Position numbers and translations under genes: made by a program. The notes beneath the pieces are model-generated. The model was not told where the DNA came from. It was given only the letters and a program-made list of their open reading frames with translations, and did no database searches. Shown here piece by piece: positions 34,312 through 47,920 of a DNA stretch of 64,000 nucleotides. The stretch lies in NCBI RefSeq assembly GCF_002994745.2, contig NW_020126838.1:1-64000 (forward strand), in the 5' to 3' direction. The DNA is from Rosa chinensis. Lineage: Eukaryota > Streptophyta > Magnoliopsida > Rosales > Rosaceae. Each line of letters begins with the position of its first letter. Within the stretch, counting starts at the first letter, position 1.

Positions 34312-37300
34312 ACCTTCTATAGTTAAAGAAATTGAAGCAAGGATCGCTCGTTTGAAGAATTCTTCACTCCTTGAGTACAAACAGCCCTCTTCTCCAACAT
34401 ACAAGGAATACACAGTTAACGATCAAGGGAGGAGGCTGTTTCCTTCAGAAGGGTCAGTATCCCCTAGTGTTTCGTCCAACTCACTTACACCTCAGAATTC
34501 ACCACCTGGTTCACCACCTCCTGAAGAAAACGTTAGAATGGCTTCCATTAGAGAACTCTCTTCATCTGTGGTTCAAGAAGGACTTCCTACAAGTATTGTG
34601 TACCCTGCACCTGCTCCAGGGAAGACGGCTGACTTTGAGTTAAGAAGTGGATTGCTTCATAGGCTTCCAACGTTCCATGGCCTCAATATGGAGGATGCCA
34701 ACAAGCATCTTAGGGAGTTTCAATCCGTGTGTATCAACATGTTACCACAAGGAGCGGATGAGAATATCCTTAAGATGAAGGCATTTCCCTTCTCTCTAGC
34801 TGACCGTGCAAAAGATTGGCTCTATGAACTGCCTTCTGGACGAATTACTTCATGGAACACTATGATGAAGGCATTCTTAGAGAAGTACTTTCCAGCTTCA
34901 AAGATCATCACACTCCGGAAGAAGATAAGTGGAATTAAGCAGGCTCAAGATGAATCTTATTCCGCTTATTATGAGAGGTTTTCATCCTTGATTGCACAAT
35001 GTCCTCAACATCAGATGAAGGAAGAAACCTTGCTAACTTGTTTCTATGAAGGTCTCCTACCCTTAGAACGTGATATGCTAGATGCTGCAGCTGGGGGAGC
35101 CTTTGTAGACAAGTCACCTACTGAAGGGCGAGCTATGATAGAGAACAGAGCAAAGAACGCCCAACAATACGAGGGTGTGGGCCTCACAACTAGAAAGGTG
35201 GGTGAGATAGGCACTTCGGTTATTGAGGATAGATTGAATAAACTCACCCTTCTCATGGATCAAGTTGTGAGTGCCAAGGGAATATTGCAAGCTTGTGGAG
35301 TATGTTCGATGCAAGGGCATGTAACTGATCAATGCCCTCAGTTATCAGAGAGTGGAGGATGGGAATCATTGAACGCCATTGGAGGTTACCAAGGAAATCA
35401 TGGGGGCCCTCAACGTCCAAGATATGATCCTTACTCAAACACTTACAATCCTGGATGGAGGGACCACCCCAACTTCAAGTGGACAAACAATGAAAACACT
35501 CAGAATCCCCTTGGAGGAAATTTCCAACGTCCTCAAGGGCCACCATTTCAAGGACAATCTTTTCAAGGACCTCAAGGACCACCATTCCAAAGGCCCTACA
35601 TGCAAAATCAACATGCCTCAGGGAGTTCAAATCAGAGCGTTAACTATGATAAGATGTTTGAAGCTCTCACTAGTTCTACTCAAGCTTTGGTTCAAGGACA
35701 ACAGACCCACACCAAAGACATTGCGGATCTCAAGAACCAAATGGGCCAAGTTGTGGATTTTATGAGCAAGATTCATGAGACTGGGAAGCTCCCTAGTAAC
35801 ACCATACGAAATCCAAAGGGTAATGTGGAGAATGCATCTTTGGTGACTACTAGGAGTGGAAGGGTATTTGTGGATCAACCTAAAAAAGCCAAAGAGGCTC
35901 AAGTGAACATTGAAGTTGAGGAGGAACAAGAAGCTACCAAGATGAGCCTTGAAAAAGACCCTGCAACGTCCAAGGAAGAGACTAGGACGTCTTCACCTTC
36001 TAGAGCAAAACCGAAACCAAAAGGTAATGATTCTAACTTGAATACTTCGGTTATTGCTAACCCTTCTTCGTCTTGTATGCCCTTTCCACGCAGATTTGCT
36101 ATATCGAAGAAGGATGAAAGTGACCAAGCTATCTTGGAAACTTTCAAGAAGGTGCAAGTAAATTTACCCCTCCTTGAGGCTATCAAGCAAGTACCTAGGT
36201 ATGCTAAGTTTTTGAAAGAGCTTTGTACCTCAAGGAGGAGAAAAGGTGAGAAAGAGGTAGTAAAGGTAAGTGAAAATGTATCTGCCTTGATTCAGAGGAA
36301 ACTACCCCATAAATGCAAAGACCCTGGAAGTTTTACTATTCCATGCACTATTGGTACTTCTAGGTTTGAGAACGCTATGTTAGACTTAGGGGCTTCTGTG
36401 AACGTCATGCCCTATTCTGTTTATGAAACCCTAGGTCTAGGTGAGCTTAAATCTAATAATGTTATCATTCAGTTAGCTGACAGGTCTAATGCATACCCTA
36501 GAGGTTTGTTGGAAGATGTCCTTGTGCAGGTTAATCATCTTTTCTTTCCAGCTGACTTCTATGTGTTGGAGATGGAAGACTCCCCAGTGAGTTCAACGCC
36601 ATTGCTATTGGGTCGCCCTTTCCTAAGGACGGCCAGGACCAAGATAGATGTGTATGATGGCTCTCTCACCATGGAATTTGATGGTGACGTTATTGGCTTC
36701 AACATATTTGAAGCTATGAGGTATCCTCTTGATGTTCATGATTGTTTTTCTATTGATATTCTGGACAATCTTGCACAGGAAATGTTTGATATCATGAATG
36801 AGGATACTTTGGTCACCACACTGGAGCAAGGAGTGGGATACACCAAAGATGGCGTCACACTCCATGAAGATGTGCTCAAGGAAACATGTGAGGACGAAAT
36901 CATTGCTAATGTGTCCTTCCTTGAGGCATCATCCTTTGTAGGTAAGTCTCCTCCACCCTTGTCCATTCAGTTATCTGCTAATAAGACTTTACCTTCAGTG
37001 ATCCAGGCACCAGAACTTGAACTTAAACCTTTACCAGACCACTTGAAGTATGTCTACTTAGGAGACAAGGAGACTTTACCAGTGATTGTATCCTCCTCTC
37101 TTACTTCGTCTCAAGAGGAGAGATTGGTGGAGATGTTAAAGCAACACAAGACCGCCATAGGATGGACATTGGCGGATATCAAGGGAATAAGCCCTACTAC
37201 TTGCGTCCATAGGATACTCCTTGAGGAGGGGACAAAACCCACTAGAGAGGCTCAACGTCGTCTCAACCCTCCTATGATGGAAGTTGTGAAGAAGGAGGTC

Positions 37301-39919
37301 ATCAAACTCCTAGATTGTGGCGTCATATACCCCATTTCAGACTCCAAATGGGTGTCCCCAGTTCAAGTTGTACCTAAGAAGTCAGGAGTGACTGTTGTGA
37401 AGAATGCAGAAAACGAATTGGTACCCCAAAGGACAGTTACTGGCCACAGAGTTTGCATTGACTACAGGAAGCTCAACGCAACAACAAGGAAAGATCACTT
37501 TCCTCTTCCATTCATTGATCAGATGCTTGAGCGTTTGGCTGGACATGATTACTACTGCTTCTTGGATGGCTACTCAGGGTACAATCAGATTGCCATAGCC
37601 AATGAAGACCAAGAGAAGACGACATTCACTTGTCCCTTTGGAACATTTGCTTATCGTCGTATGCCTTTTGGACTATGCAACGCCCCAGGTACCTTTCAAA
37701 GGTGTATGGTAAGTATATTTTCGGATTATATTGAGAAAATCATAGAGGTATTCATGGATGACTTTTCTGTTTTTGGAAAAAGCTTTGATGATTGTCTTAA
37801 TAATCTGGAAATTATTTTAAAGCGTTGTGTGGAAACTAACCTTGTGCTAAATTGGGAAAAGTGTCATTTTATGGTTAGACAAGGTATAGTTCTAGGACAT
37901 ATTGTCTCTTCTAGGGGAATTGAGGTTGATAAAGCTAAGGTAGACCTTGTGCGTTACTTACCCTCTCCCACTTCTGTGAGAGAGATTCGTTCTTTTCTTG
38001 GCCATGCAGGGTTTTACAGGAGATTTATCAAGGATTTTTCCAAGATTTCGAGACCTCTATGCCAACTACTCCAAAAGGATGTGTCGTTTGTGTTTGACAA
38101 GGAGTGTCAAGAGGCCTTTAACAAGCTCAAGGAGTTATTGACGTCTGCCCCTATCATGCTACCTCCAGATTGGTCCTTGCCCTTTGAGTTGATGTGTGAC
38201 GCCTCTGACTATGCAGTTGGAGCTGTTTTGGGGCAAAGGAAGGACAAACGACCGTATGCCATCTACTACGCCTCAAGGACTCTGAATGATGCGCAACTGA
38301 ACTACTCAACTACAGAGAAAGAGCTCCTTGCAGTTGTTTTTGCCCTTGAGAAGTTTCGTTCCTACTTACTTGGTACCAAGGTGATTATTTATACTGACCA
38401 TGCAGCTTTGAAGTACTTGATGACCAAGAAGGAGGCGAAACCAAGGCTCATTAGATGGATCCTACTCTTGCAAGAGTTTGACGTTGAAATCAAGGACAAG
38501 AAGGGTAGTGAGAACGTGGTAGCTGACCACTTGAGTCGGTTGGTGCACGCAGAAGATCCTCTCCCTTTAGTGGAGACGTTTCCAGATGAACAACTCTTTG
38601 GAATCCAGGTAAGTGAACCATGGTATGCGGATATTGTGAATTACATTGTTTCTAGGAAGATTCCTGATACCATGTCACGTGCTCATAGGGATAGGCTTAA
38701 GAAAACTGTTAAGCAATATGTTTGGGATGAACCTTATCTGTGGAAATATTGCTCTGATCAATTGATTAGGAGATGTGTGCCTGAACATGAACATAATGCC
38801 ATACTTTCTTTTTGCCATTCTAAAGCATGTGGAGGTCACTTTGGATCTAAGAAAACTGCGTTTAAAGTGTTGGAATCCGGGTTCTTTTGGCCAACGTTAT
38901 TTAAGGATGCATATGCATATTGTTTGACTTGTGATAGATGCCAAAGAACAGGAAATCTAAGCTCTAGAGATCAAATGCCTTTATCTAATATCATAACTGT
39001 TGAAATATTTGATGTCTGGGGTATAGATTTCATGGGACCTTTTCCTTCATCTTTTGGATTTCTCTATATCTTGCTTGCTGTGGATTATGTGTCGAAATGG
39101 GTGGAGGCAAAAGCCACTCGAACTAATGACTCTAAGGTTGTTGCAGATTTTATCAAGTCTAACATCTTTAGCAGGTTTGGCATGCCTAGAGTTCTTATTA
39201 GTGATGGTGGTTCCCACTTTTGCAATCGAACGATTGAGGCTCTCTTGAAGAAGTATGATGTAACACATAAGGTTTCTACACCTTATCACCCCCAAACAAG
39301 TGGACAAGCTGAAGTCTCAAATCGTCAAATCAAGGGAATATTGGAGAAGACTGTGAACCCTAACAGAAAGGATTGGTCCTTGCGTTTGGAGGATGCTTTG
39401 TGGGCCTACAGAACTGCATACAAAACTCCCATAGGTATGTCCCCATATCGAATTGTCTATGGCAAACCGTGCCATTTACCTGTGGAGTTAGAGCACAAAG
39501 CTTGGTGGGCTGTGAAGCAGTTTAACATGGATCTAGATGAGGCTGGGCTTCATAGGAAGCTACAATTGCAAGAGTTAGAGGAGATTAGGAATGATGCTTT
39601 CGAAAGTGCCAAGATCTACAAGGAAAAGACTAAGGCCTTCCATGATAAGATGATTCGTAGGAAGATTTTTGTTGTGGGACAGAAAGTTCTTTTATTCCAT
39701 TCTCGTCTTAAACTCTTTCCAGGTAAACTTCGTTCTCGTTGGATTGGACCTTTTGTTATTACTCATGTGTTTCCTCATGGAGCTGTGCAGATAAAGAGTG
39801 AACAAATAGGTAACGAGTTCAAAGTGAATGGCCATCGCCTCAAGCCATACTATGAGACGTTTGTGGAGGATGAAGTGGAGGATGTACCCCTCCAAAACGC
39901 TCCACAACATGAGGATTAA
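34295..39919 (+). CDS. gag-pol: Intact gag-pol polyprotein of element D
   Basis: One frame of 1874 codons encoding the full replication machinery. Gag core at about residues 110-270. Zinc knuckle CX2CX4HX4C near 332-345. Basic/Pro-rich linker to about 600. Retropepsin-type protease with LDLGAS (Asp697). RT with the first catalytic Asp at 1091 and FMDD at 1153-1156. RNase H beginning at MCDAS (Asp1302). The integrase zinc finger is H1508, H1515, C1546, C1549. The integrase core is Asp1578, Asp1637, Glu1673, giving the canonical 35-residue spacing between the last two. A GPF motif lies near the C-terminus. No chromodomain, second RNase H or env follows. Gag and Pol are in one frame, so no frameshift or readthrough is needed; processing must rely on the protease. 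The second ATG of ATGAATG is taken as the start. Confidence 0.95.
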   Translation: MTEPSRPSIVKEIEARIARLKNSSLLEYKQPSSPTYKEYTVNDQGRRLFPSEGSVSPSVSSNSLTPQNSPPGSPPPEENVRMASIRELSSSVVQEGLPTSIVYPAPAPGKTADFELRSGLLHRLPTFHGLNMEDANKHLREFQSVCINMLPQGADENILKMKAFPFSLADRAKDWLYELPSGRITSWNTMMKAFLEKYFPASKIITLRKKISGIKQAQDESYSAYYERFSSLIAQCPQHQMKEETLLTCFYEGLLPLERDMLDAAAGGAFVDKSPTEGRAMIENRAKNAQQYEGVGLTTRKVGEIGTSVIEDRLNKLTLLMDQVVSAKGILQACGVCSMQGHVTDQCPQLSESGGWESLNAIGGYQGNHGGPQRPRYDPYSNTYNPGWRDHPNFKWTNNENTQNPLGGNFQRPQGPPFQGQSFQGPQGPPFQRPYMQNQHASGSSNQSVNYDKMFEALTSSTQALVQGQQTHTKDIADLKNQMGQVVDFMSKIHETGKLPSNTIRNPKGNVENASLVTTRSGRVFVDQPKKAKEAQVNIEVEEEQEATKMSLEKDPATSKEETRTSSPSRAKPKPKGNDSNLNTSVIANPSSSCMPFPRRFAISKKDESDQAILETFKKVQVNLPLLEAIKQVPRYAKFLKELCTSRRRKGEKEVVKVSENVSALIQRKLPHKCKDPGSFTIPCTIGTSRFENAMLDLGASVNVMPYSVYETLGLGELKSNNVIIQLADRSNAYPRGLLEDVLVQVNHLFFPADFYVLEMEDSPVSSTPLLLGRPFLRTARTKIDVYDGSLTMEFDGDVIGFNIFEAMRYPLDVHDCFSIDILDNLAQEMFDIMNEDTLVTTLEQGVGYTKDGVTLHEDVLKETCEDEIIANVSFLEASSFVGKSPPPLSIQLSANKTLPSVIQAPELELKPLPDHLKYVYLGDKETLPVIVSSSLTSSQEERLVEMLKQHKTAIGWTLADIKGISPTTCVHRILLEEGTKPTREAQRRLNPPMMEVVKKEVIKLLDCGVIYPISDSKWVSPVQVVPKKSGVTVVKNAENELVPQRTVTGHRVCIDYRKLNATTRKDHFPLPFIDQMLERLAGHDYYCFLDGYSGYNQIAIANEDQEKTTFTCPFGTFAYRRMPFGLCNAPGTFQRCMVSIFSDYIEKIIEVFMDDFSVFGKSFDDCLNNLEIILKRCVETNLVLNWEKCHFMVRQGIVLGHIVSSRGIEVDKAKVDLVRYLPSPTSVREIRSFLGHAGFYRRFIKDFSKISRPLCQLLQKDVSFVFDKECQEAFNKLKELLTSAPIMLPPDWSLPFELMCDASDYAVGAVLGQRKDKRPYAIYYASRTLNDAQLNYSTTEKELLAVVFALEKFRSYLLGTKVIIYTDHAALKYLMTKKEAKPRLIRWILLLQEFDVEIKDKKGSENVVADHLSRLVHAEDPLPLVETFPDEQLFGIQVSEPWYADIVNYIVSRKIPDTMSRAHRDRLKKTVKQYVWDEPYLWKYCSDQLIRRCVPEHEHNAILSFCHSKACGGHFGSKKTAFKVLESGFFWPTLFKDAYAYCLTCDRCQRTGNLSSRDQMPLSNIITVEIFDVWGIDFMGPFPSSFGFLYILLAVDYVSKWVEAKATRTNDSKVVADFIKSNIFSRFGMPRVLISDGGSHFCNRTIEALLKKYDVTHKVSTPYHPQTSGQAEVSNRQIKGILEKTVNPNRKDWSLRLEDALWAYRTAYKTPIGMSPYRIVYGKPCHLPVELEHKAWWAVKQFNMDLDEAGLHRKLQLQELEEIRNDAFESAKIYKEKTKAFHDKMIRRKIFVVGQKVLLFHSRLKLFPGKLRSRWIGPFVITHVFPHGAVQIKSEQIGNEFKVNGHRLKPYYETFVEDEVEDVPLQNAPQHED

Positions 39920-39966
39920 TTGGAGGTACAAGTCTAGGCTGAAAGACTATAAACATTAAGCGCTGC

Positions 39967-39982
39967 TTGGGAGGCAACCCAA
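39967..39982 (+). other. Post-pol hairpin (D)
   Basis: TTGGG/CCCAA arms with loop AGGCAA, 48 bases after the gag-pol stop. Confidence 0.65.
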
Positions 39983-40345
39983 TTCAGAAGTAGCTGTGAA
40001 GGAGTCTACACACGCAGATTTGATTTCTCCTTCCCTATTTCTCTTTCTTTTCATGTTTTCTTTTTGAACTTAGTAGACATTTTCGTAAATCTCTATCCTT
40101 TATGCTTATTTGTTCATTGCATGCTTATGATTGATTACATTGAGGACAATGCAATATTTAAGTGTGGGGGAAGGGATTTACACTTTTGTCTTGAGTCATA
40201 TATATTGAAAAATACAAAAAAATCGAAAAATGTCAAAAATCAACAAAATTTCGTTGCTTTATGGAAGTCATTGAGTCATGTTTTGGGTGAAATAATTTCT
40301 TCATCGTAGGCGCATCTATTAAGGTGTGATGTCTAGGTTTGGTTT

Positions 40346-40418
40346 GGATACGAGAAGTGCTAGAAAAGGGTCTCGTCCCTCGCTAAACAAGTGAGCTGAG
40401 CTCCGCCAAAATCGTTCC
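40346..40418 (+). other. Structured module, 3' copy in D
   Basis: Outer arms GGATACGA/TCGTTCC as in the leader copy. The inner hairpin (40361-40385) is weaker, keeping TAG/CTA and GGG/CCC. B has its homologue in the same place after pol. Confidence 0.65.
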
Positions 40419-40534
40419 CTTCCTTACCTGGTCACATCCCAAAGGAGTTACCGAAAAGGAGAAAGGAAATAACCCTAGTCCTTAGTTAACGTCTATTGAG
40501 TCCTTATCTTGTGTTATTTTGTTTTGAGTCTTAG

Positions 40535-42833
40535 TGATAGGAGCATTTTAATGCGACGTTTTACTTGCTTTTTCCTACATTTCTTGCGTTATTTCCTTAG
40601 TAAAACCCTGTTTAGGAAAGTTTTCATTCTTTGATTGGGAAAGTTCCTATTTGTAGAAAGTTTCTATTTTGTAGTTTCTATTTTTCATTTTTAGGAAGTT
40701 TCCATTTTCAGTTTAGGAAAGTTGCCATTTTTCATTTTAGGAAAGTTTCTATTTTTCTTATTAGTTTCTATTTTCAGGACTTCCGAGCTAAAAAGTAGAA
40801 ATGAACTCACAAATGGAGAGAGAAGCTAGCCAACGTTGGAGGGAGACAAGATGAAGTACAAAGGGAAGCACAAATGAGCAGAAATGAAGAAATGAAGCTT
40901 TCCTGGTCCAACTAGGAAACCCTGTCCAGAAAAGGAAAGCTTGCCAAAACAAGACTCTTAAGCCAACCAAGAATGGAGATCGAATTAATGAAGTGACATG
41001 GCATGAGAGAAGCTTCTTGAAGACTCTAGATGATGACATGGCATAAAGGTGGCGCATGGAGGCCCAAAAACTCTCAAGAATGAAGTGGATTTTCGGCAAT
41101 TGGATTAAAGGCCCATAAAAGCCCATGGAATTAGGGTTTGTGACGCAAAGAATAAACCCTAGGGAGTTGTTGCCGTAAAATCCTAAGAGATAAACAAGGA
41201 AGTTGGCGTGAAAATCAGAAATTAAAAGAAGATTTCGGTGGAGATTTTCTAGGGCTATTTTTATGGAAAGAAAATATTCTTGGAGGAGTAATTTTATGTG
41301 TTTGCCGTGCAAAGGGAGAGAGATAAAGAGGTAATCAACGTGAAAATCAAGAAACCCTAGGGTGATTGACGCCAAGAGAAATTCAAGGGAGAAATAAAAG
41401 GAAAGAGAAAAAGGTGGAGACCAAGAAAAGCTCAAAAGAAGTCTAGATACATTCCTATATTCCCTAAAGGAATTTTGGCCGAATTTAAAGTATAAAATCA
41501 GAATATTATCAAGGGAATTTCGGCCAAGATTATTAGGGAATTAAATGGAATTTTGTGATTGGTTGAACCACCTCATAGGGCTGATTTGGCAAGATATTAT
41601 TGGAGGAAATTATGTGGAATTTTCAGATTAATTCCATGAGTTTTACACGGCTTGGAGAGCAAGGAGGCCGTCCCCTATATATTCTCCCTTTTTCTCAACG
41701 TCAAGGGTTCCCCTCCTTTATGTTTTACACTTTAGAAAAAAATCAGAAAATCTCTCTAGCATAGCCGTGAGTTCCTCCACCCTCTAGAGCAAGCCACGAG
41801 TTCAAGCAAGGCCAAGGGAGAAGAAGAATTGCCGTGAGCATCATCCTCCATCACCATCCTTGAAGCTTGCTTTCGAGATTCAAGAGACCACCACATCAAT
41901 TGTTCATCACCATCTCCATCTCACGGTGTAATCCGATTCTCCTTTGTAACCTTTGCTTTGATTTCGTTGGTTTTGTTCTAGTTGACATATATGTATGAAC
42001 AAATATTAATTTCTGGAATTTTTATGATTAATTGAGAATTTTCAGATTCATATTATTGTGATTCGAGAGTTGCTTATGTGGGTTTGTTTAATTAAATTTG
42101 CGTTATAGATAACTTTTGTATTTTAATCTTATGTGGTTGCAAACACTTAGGGTTTCGATATAATTGGTGCTAGGTTTAAGAACATGAAATCGACTTTTCG
42201 TTTTGTGTAAACTTGAATCAAAGTAGTAAAGGTTTTGCACAAAGATCGAATTTAATTAACGAGGATTGCAATTAGGTGGACTTTTCCATACTAAGTTGTA
42301 CACTTGAGTTGATAGCCTTTCTCTATGTGTAATGCGTTAAACATGACATGATTGACTAGCTTTCTAGGGTTTGATTGCATGTTTGATTGGATTAATCTAG
42401 GTGCTTTCGCTTAGATTAATTAGCATTGAAAAGTAAAAAATGGGAAATTGTTTGCTTTTAACGTTTCACATGATCAACTCCTTTCTCATGACTTAGATGA
42501 ACAATATTAGGGTTTGAGTCAATTTTAATCATATGTTTCGATTTTGATCTTTGTTCTCTCATTCCATTCGTATTTTTATGTTTTTGCATTTTAATTGTTT
42601 TGTTAACTTAGTTTTATTTTCGAAAAACCAAAAACAAAATCCCCCCTTTTCGTGTACAATGTTTATAGTTGTGAATATCTTTGTGAATATTATACTTTGT
42701 TTTAATTTTAATTGTTTAATTGTTTGACAATGACAGGTGTACCCTCAATCCCCGGAATAGAACGATCCCTATTTATTACGTACTACTAATGACATTTCAG
42801 GGTTAAATTATGCGCTTGCTTTCGGGCGCATCA
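40535..42833 (+). repeat. 5' LTR of N2
   Basis: 2299 bp, TGATAGGAGC to GCGCATCA. U3 repeat array at about 40610-40779. Confidence 0.93.
41676..41683 (+). promoter_or_regulatory. TATA box of N2 5' LTR
   Basis: TATATATT after CCGTCCCC, 1141 bases into the LTR; the 3' LTR has the same offset. Confidence 0.7.
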
Positions 42834-42838
42834 ATTTT

Positions 42839-42857
42839 TGGCGCCGTTGCCGGGGAT
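42839..42857 (+). promoter_or_regulatory. tRNA-Asp primer binding site of N2
   Basis: TGGCGCCGTTGCCGGGGAT after the LTR end. Confidence 0.92.
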
Positions 42858-43425
42858 TGAAAAATCACTTGTTTTTGTTTATAATTGTTGTATATAAATT
42901 GTTTGAAATTTAGTTTAAATTAACTAAGATCTTTTTTTTATATTGTTGAAAACGAGTTTTTAATTGTGAGTTGTAAATTAAAGAGGAATAGGTGAAGTCG
43001 TGTTTATTAATATTGGCCTAAACCCCTTATTGGTGCCTAGTTCAGGTCCCTTAAGGTTGAGGGCGGCCTTTATTAACATTCATTGAACTGTCTTCACACT
43101 TATGAACTTTTTCATCTTAGTAAGTATAGCCTATGTGGAATGGTGTCTAGGAAGGGGACAACGTTCATGACGGGTTTTTGAATCCAGAAGTGCTTCCAAA
43201 TGGGCCTAAACCACTATGTGGGAGTAGCTCATGCCAAAATGGATTTTTCCTCTCGTGTTCGTCCTCCCCCACCTGGCCATTTCAGTAAGGTTGCCCAAAG
43301 GATTTGAAAGGGACTTTGTGTCTAGGCGACTATACTTGGGCCGCACGTCCACTTGATTTACCGCTTGGAATTTAATTCGATATCGACAATATTTATAACA
43401 AAACAAAATGTTGTGATACACTAAG
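42858..43425 (+). other. Leader segment of N2
   Basis: The first half of the D-type leader, with one structured module. Homology with D ends at the GATACACTAAGG position. Confidence 0.75.
43180..43246 (+). other. Structured leader module (N2)
   Basis: AATCCA/TGGATT outer stem and CCAC-TAT-GTGG hairpin (43211-43221). Confidence 0.65.
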
Positions 43426-45601
43426 GGAAAAAAAAAACATTTGTGTTAATATTTTTCATGTTTTTTTTTTTTACTCACTTGTGTACCTAACTTGTGTCTT
43501 GTGTACAATGTACTTGTTAATTATATTTGTAGTTTGTAATTCTTTGTTACTTGTTTATATTTTTTTTTGTATTTCTTTGTTAATTATAGTTACTAACTTT
43601 ATTTAATGGAGGTACTGTCTGGCTGAAAGACGTTAAACTCAAGCGCTGCTTGGGAGGCAACCCAATTCAGAAGTAGATGTGGAGGAGAGCCTTCAACGCA
43701 GATTTGTTTTTTTTTCTTCCCTACTTCTTTACTTTGTAACTTTTGTTTTTCTTTGAACTTTATTTTCGTAAATTCCATCTCTATATGCTTAAGTGTTTCA
43801 TTGCATGCTTTTAATTGATTACATTGAGGACAATGCAATATTTAAGTGTGGGGGAAGGGATTTACACTTTTATCTTGAGTCATATATTGAAAAATACAAA
43901 AAAAGTGAAAAATGTCAAAAATTTAAAAATTTTCGTTGCTTTTGTTTTTGTTTTGAGTCTTAGGATGCCCTTTCAACTGTCTAGGATGATTCTATATCTC
44001 TGAAATCATGATTAAAAGAGGATCACAAAATTGAGATGATTTCTAAAATGGTATTCTTTGGTTAATTGAGATATATGAAAAATGTATGCATGTGTAGTGG
44101 ATATGGATTTCGTGACCTTGGTACAGAATATGAGCATGTTGAGATGAGTTTTGATTCATAAAAACCCATGTGAGATAATTGAGCCCATGTCCCTTTTTCT
44201 TGGAGTGAATCGAAAATATATATTCTTATTTTCTTGGCGATGTTTTGATGATCTCATTATTCTTTCATCTTGATTGACTACTTGCCATAGATTAAGTTTG
44301 ATGGACTAGAGAATGCTAGAATTCACTCTTGTGCTTGTTGAAACGTTATATCAATACATGGCCCTGATTCTGGAAAGGATAGAGGCACCCTAGGAATTAC
44401 CACCATTGCCAAATAAACCTGTGTCCTTAATTGTGCCCGTCGTGGGACCCCCCTAGATAAGCCCCTTTGAGCCTACATTAACCCTTTTCATTCATAACCC
44501 TTTAAAATCCTTAACCCCTGAACCTTAGTATAGTTGAAACCCTACCCTTTGTTCTAAGAACTTAGTGGAGCTATCTTTTGAGACATACAACGCGGGTTTG
44601 GTGCTAAGGATAAAAATTAAGAAGAGGTGAAAGTTCAAGTGTGGGGGTAGACTTGTCCATAGAAAGAAAAAAATATGTGAAAGCCGTGAAAAATGAAAGA
44701 AAAGAAAAAAAATGTGTACGGCTAAAAAAAAAAAAAAAAAAAAAAAAATGTATGTTTATGGATTTTAGTCCCCCATACTTAGTGATTTTGGAGTTTACTT
44801 TGAACTGAAGGCCCACTACAGAAAAATTTGGCCTTTGTCCAATTCACTAGAGTTCAAAGGAAGTTTAGAATGAAGATTGGGCCCAACATGAAGACATTAG
44901 GCCCCTTTTATGTTACCTCTAGGGAAAGTGACGTTTTTGCAATGCCTTGGTGGATTTCTTGAGGTCTCTACATCTACATGAGCTCTGCTAGGTTTTTAGG
45001 ACACTTTGATAAATCCTTAACCTTCATTTCGTAAAACCTTGAGCCTTGGCCCCATTACAACCTTTAAGAAGACCTTCTTGATCCTTAAGATGGGACAACC
45101 TTTGATGTGGAGATGAGTTACAAGAGTTGAACCTATGGCTTGGGTCCATCTGTGCAAGTAGTTGGTATCTTTCATGAGATCTTTAAAAGAAAAATATATA
45201 CATGTGCTTTCTTTTCATATAATATGTGATATACTTGCTATCTTTCACATATACTTGAGTGTATAAGCTTTTAAACATTGCCTTGAATTCTGAGAGAAGA
45301 AAGAGTGGATATACCTTGTGAGAATTTGAATCATACTTGTTTGAAACATGCTTAACAGAACCCATCACCATTGTTACAACCAAGTCCTACTTGTGTATGT
45401 GAAGATTATGTGTTTCAATTAACTCTCGAATGCTTAAACATTGACTCTTGGTTAAGTGCTAATCTTGATGTTGTGAAAGTAAGAGATTGCTGAGACAAAA
45501 AGTTGAAGGGCAATAGCATTTTCGTTTGGTTGAGTCTTTAAATTTTCGTTGAGTCTTAGTGTGTGTCTTTGTCTGATTTTGCTAAGGGACTAGCAAAAGC
45601 T
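43426..45601 (+). other. Filler and 3' noncoding region of N2
   Basis: About 180 bp of AT-rich filler shared with N1 replace gag-pol. Then come the post-pol hairpin (43650-43665), PPT-like tracts (43844-43859, 44637-44650), a poly-A run near 44725-44748 and the PPT-side hairpin (45577-45598). No gene. Confidence 0.8.
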
Positions 45602-45616
45602 AAGTGTGGGGGAATT
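45602..45616 (+). promoter_or_regulatory. Polypurine tract of N2
   Basis: AAGTGTGGGGGAATT adjoining the 3' LTR. Confidence 0.85.
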
Positions 45617-47915
45617 TGATAGGAGCATTTTAATGCGACGTTTTACTTGCTTTTTCCTACATTTCTTGCGTTATTTCCTTAGTAAAACCCTGTTTAGGAA
45701 AGTTTTCATTCTTTGATTGGGAAAGTTCCTATTTGTAGAAAGTTTCTATTTTGTAGTTTCTATTTTTCATTTTTAGGAAGTTTCCATTTTCAGTTTAGGA
45801 AAGTTGCCATTTTTCATTTTAGGAAAGTTTCTATTTTTCTTATTAGTTTCTATTTTCAGGACTTCCGAGCTAAAAAGTAGAAATGAACTCACAAATGGAG
45901 AGAGAAGCTAGCCAACGTTGGAGGGAGACAAGATGAAGTACAAAGGGAAGCACAAATGAGCAGAAATGAAGAAATGAAGCTTTCCTGGTCCAACTAGGAA
46001 ACCCTGTCCAGAAAAGGAAAGCTTGCCAAAACAAGACTCTTAAGCCAACCAAGAATGGAGATCGAATTAATGAAGTGACATGGCATGAGAGAAGCTTCTT
46101 GAAGACTCTAGATGATGACATGGCATAAAGGTGGCGCATGGAGGCCCAAAAACTCTCAAGAATGAAGTGGATTTTCGGCAATTGGATTAAAGGCCCATAA
46201 AAGCCCATGGAATTAGGGTTTGTGACGCAAAGAATAAACCCTAGGGAGTTGTTGCCGTAAAATCCTAAGAGATAAACAAGGAAGTTGGCGTGAAAATCAG
46301 AAATTAAAAGAAGATTTCGGTGGAGATTTTCTAGGGCTATTTTTATGGAAAGAAAATATTCTTGGAGGAGTAATTTTATGTGTTTGCCGTGCAAAGGGAG
46401 AGAGATAAAGAGGTAATCAACGTGAAAATCAAGAAACCCTAGGGTGATTGACGCCAAGAGAAATTCAAGGGAGAAATAAAAGGAAAGAGAAAAAGGTGGA
46501 GACCAAGAAAAGCTCAAAAGAAGTCTAGATACATTCCTATATTCCCTAAAGGAATTTTGGCCGAATTTAAAGTATAAAATCAGAATATTATCAAGGGAAT
46601 TTCGGCCAAGATTATTAGGGAATTAAATGGAATTTTGTGATTGGTTGAACCACCTCATAGGGCTGATTTGGCAAGATATTATTGGAGGAAATTATGTGGA
46701 ATTTTCAGATTAATTCCATGAGTTTTACACGGCTTGGAGAGCAAGGAGGCCGTCCCCTATATATTCTCCCTTTTTCTCAACGTCAAGGGTTCCCCTCCTT
46801 TATGTTTTACACTTTAGAAAAAAATCAGAAAATCTCTCTAGCATAGCCGTGAGTTCCTCCACCCTCTAGAGCAAGCCACGAGTTCAAGCAAGGCCAAGGG
46901 AGAAGAAGAATTGCCGTGAGCATCATCCTCCATCACCATCCTTGAAGCTTGCTTTCGAGATTCAAGAGACCACCACATCAATTGTTCATCACCATCTCCA
47001 TCTCACGGTGTAATCCGATTCTCCTTTGTAACCTTTGCTTTGATTTCGTTGGTTTTGTTCTAGTTGACATATATGTATGAACAAATATTAATTTCTGGAA
47101 TTTTTATGATTAATTGAGAATTTTCAGATTCATATTATTGTGATTCGAGAGTTGCTTATGTGGGTTTGTTTAATTAAATTTGCGTTATAGATAACTTTTG
47201 TATTTTAATCTTATGTGGTTGCAAACACTTAGGGTTTCGATATAATTGGTGCTAGGTTTAAGAACATGAAATCGACTTTTCGTTTTGTGTAAACTTGAAT
47301 CAAAGTAGTAAAGGTTTTGCACAAAGATCGAATTTAATTAACGAGGATTGCAATTAGGTGGACTTTTCCATACTAAGTTGTACACTTGAGTTGATAGCCT
47401 TTCTCTATGTGTAATGCGTTAAACATGACATGATTGACTAGCTTTCTAGGGTTTGATTGCATGTTTGATTGGATTAATCTAGGTGCTTTCGCTTAGATTA
47501 ATTAGCATTGAAAAGTAAAAAATGGGAAATTGTTTGCTTTTAACGTTTCACATGATCAACTCCTTTCTCATGACTTAGATGAACAATATTAGGGTTTGAG
47601 TCAATTTTAATCATATGTTTCGATTTTGATCTTTGTTCTCTCATTCCATTCGTATTTTTATGTTTTTGCATTTTAATTGTTTTGTTAACTTAGTTTTATT
47701 TTCGAAAAACCAAAAACAAAATCCCCCCTTTTCGTGTACAATGTTTATAGTTGTGAATATCTTTGTGAATATTATACTTTGTTTTAATTTTAATTGTTTA
47801 ATTGTTTGACAATGACAGGTGTACCCTCAATCCCCGGAATAGAACGATCCCTATTTATTACGTACTACTAATGACATTTCAGGGTTAAATTATGCGCTTG
47901 CTTTCGGGCGCATCA
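45617..47915 (+). repeat. 3' LTR of N2
   Basis: 2299 bp, same length as the 5' LTR and apparently identical. TATA box at 46758-46765. Confidence 0.93.
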
Positions 47916-47920
47916 CTTAG

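Larger units (their letters stand above)
39920..40529 (+). other. 3' noncoding region of D, left part
   Basis: It contains the post-pol hairpin (39967-39982), a CATTG/CAATG hairpin, the first PPT-like tract (40160-40175) and an extra structured module (40346-40418). N2 is inserted at its right end; the region continues at 47921. Confidence 0.8.
40535..47915 (+). mobile_element. N2: non-autonomous LTR element lacking gag and pol
   Basis: 7381 bp with two 2299-bp LTRs that appear identical, flanked by the target duplication CTTAG (40530-40534, 47916-47920). The internal part (2783 bp) has the same architecture and the same gag-pol deletion as N1. Its insertion is the youngest event in the D/C stack. 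Confidence 0.94.

Noticed and set aside
40788..41435. Reverse-strand ORF of 215 codons, repeated at 45870-46517
   Set aside because: It lies within the LTRs of N2, is copied exactly in both, and shows no recognisable domain. A by-product of low-stop LTR sequence is more likely than a gene.
43206..43421. Reverse ORF of 71 codons, found again at 59192-59407
   Set aside because: Antisense to the conserved leader; the similarity reflects nucleotide conservation of the RNA module, not a protein.
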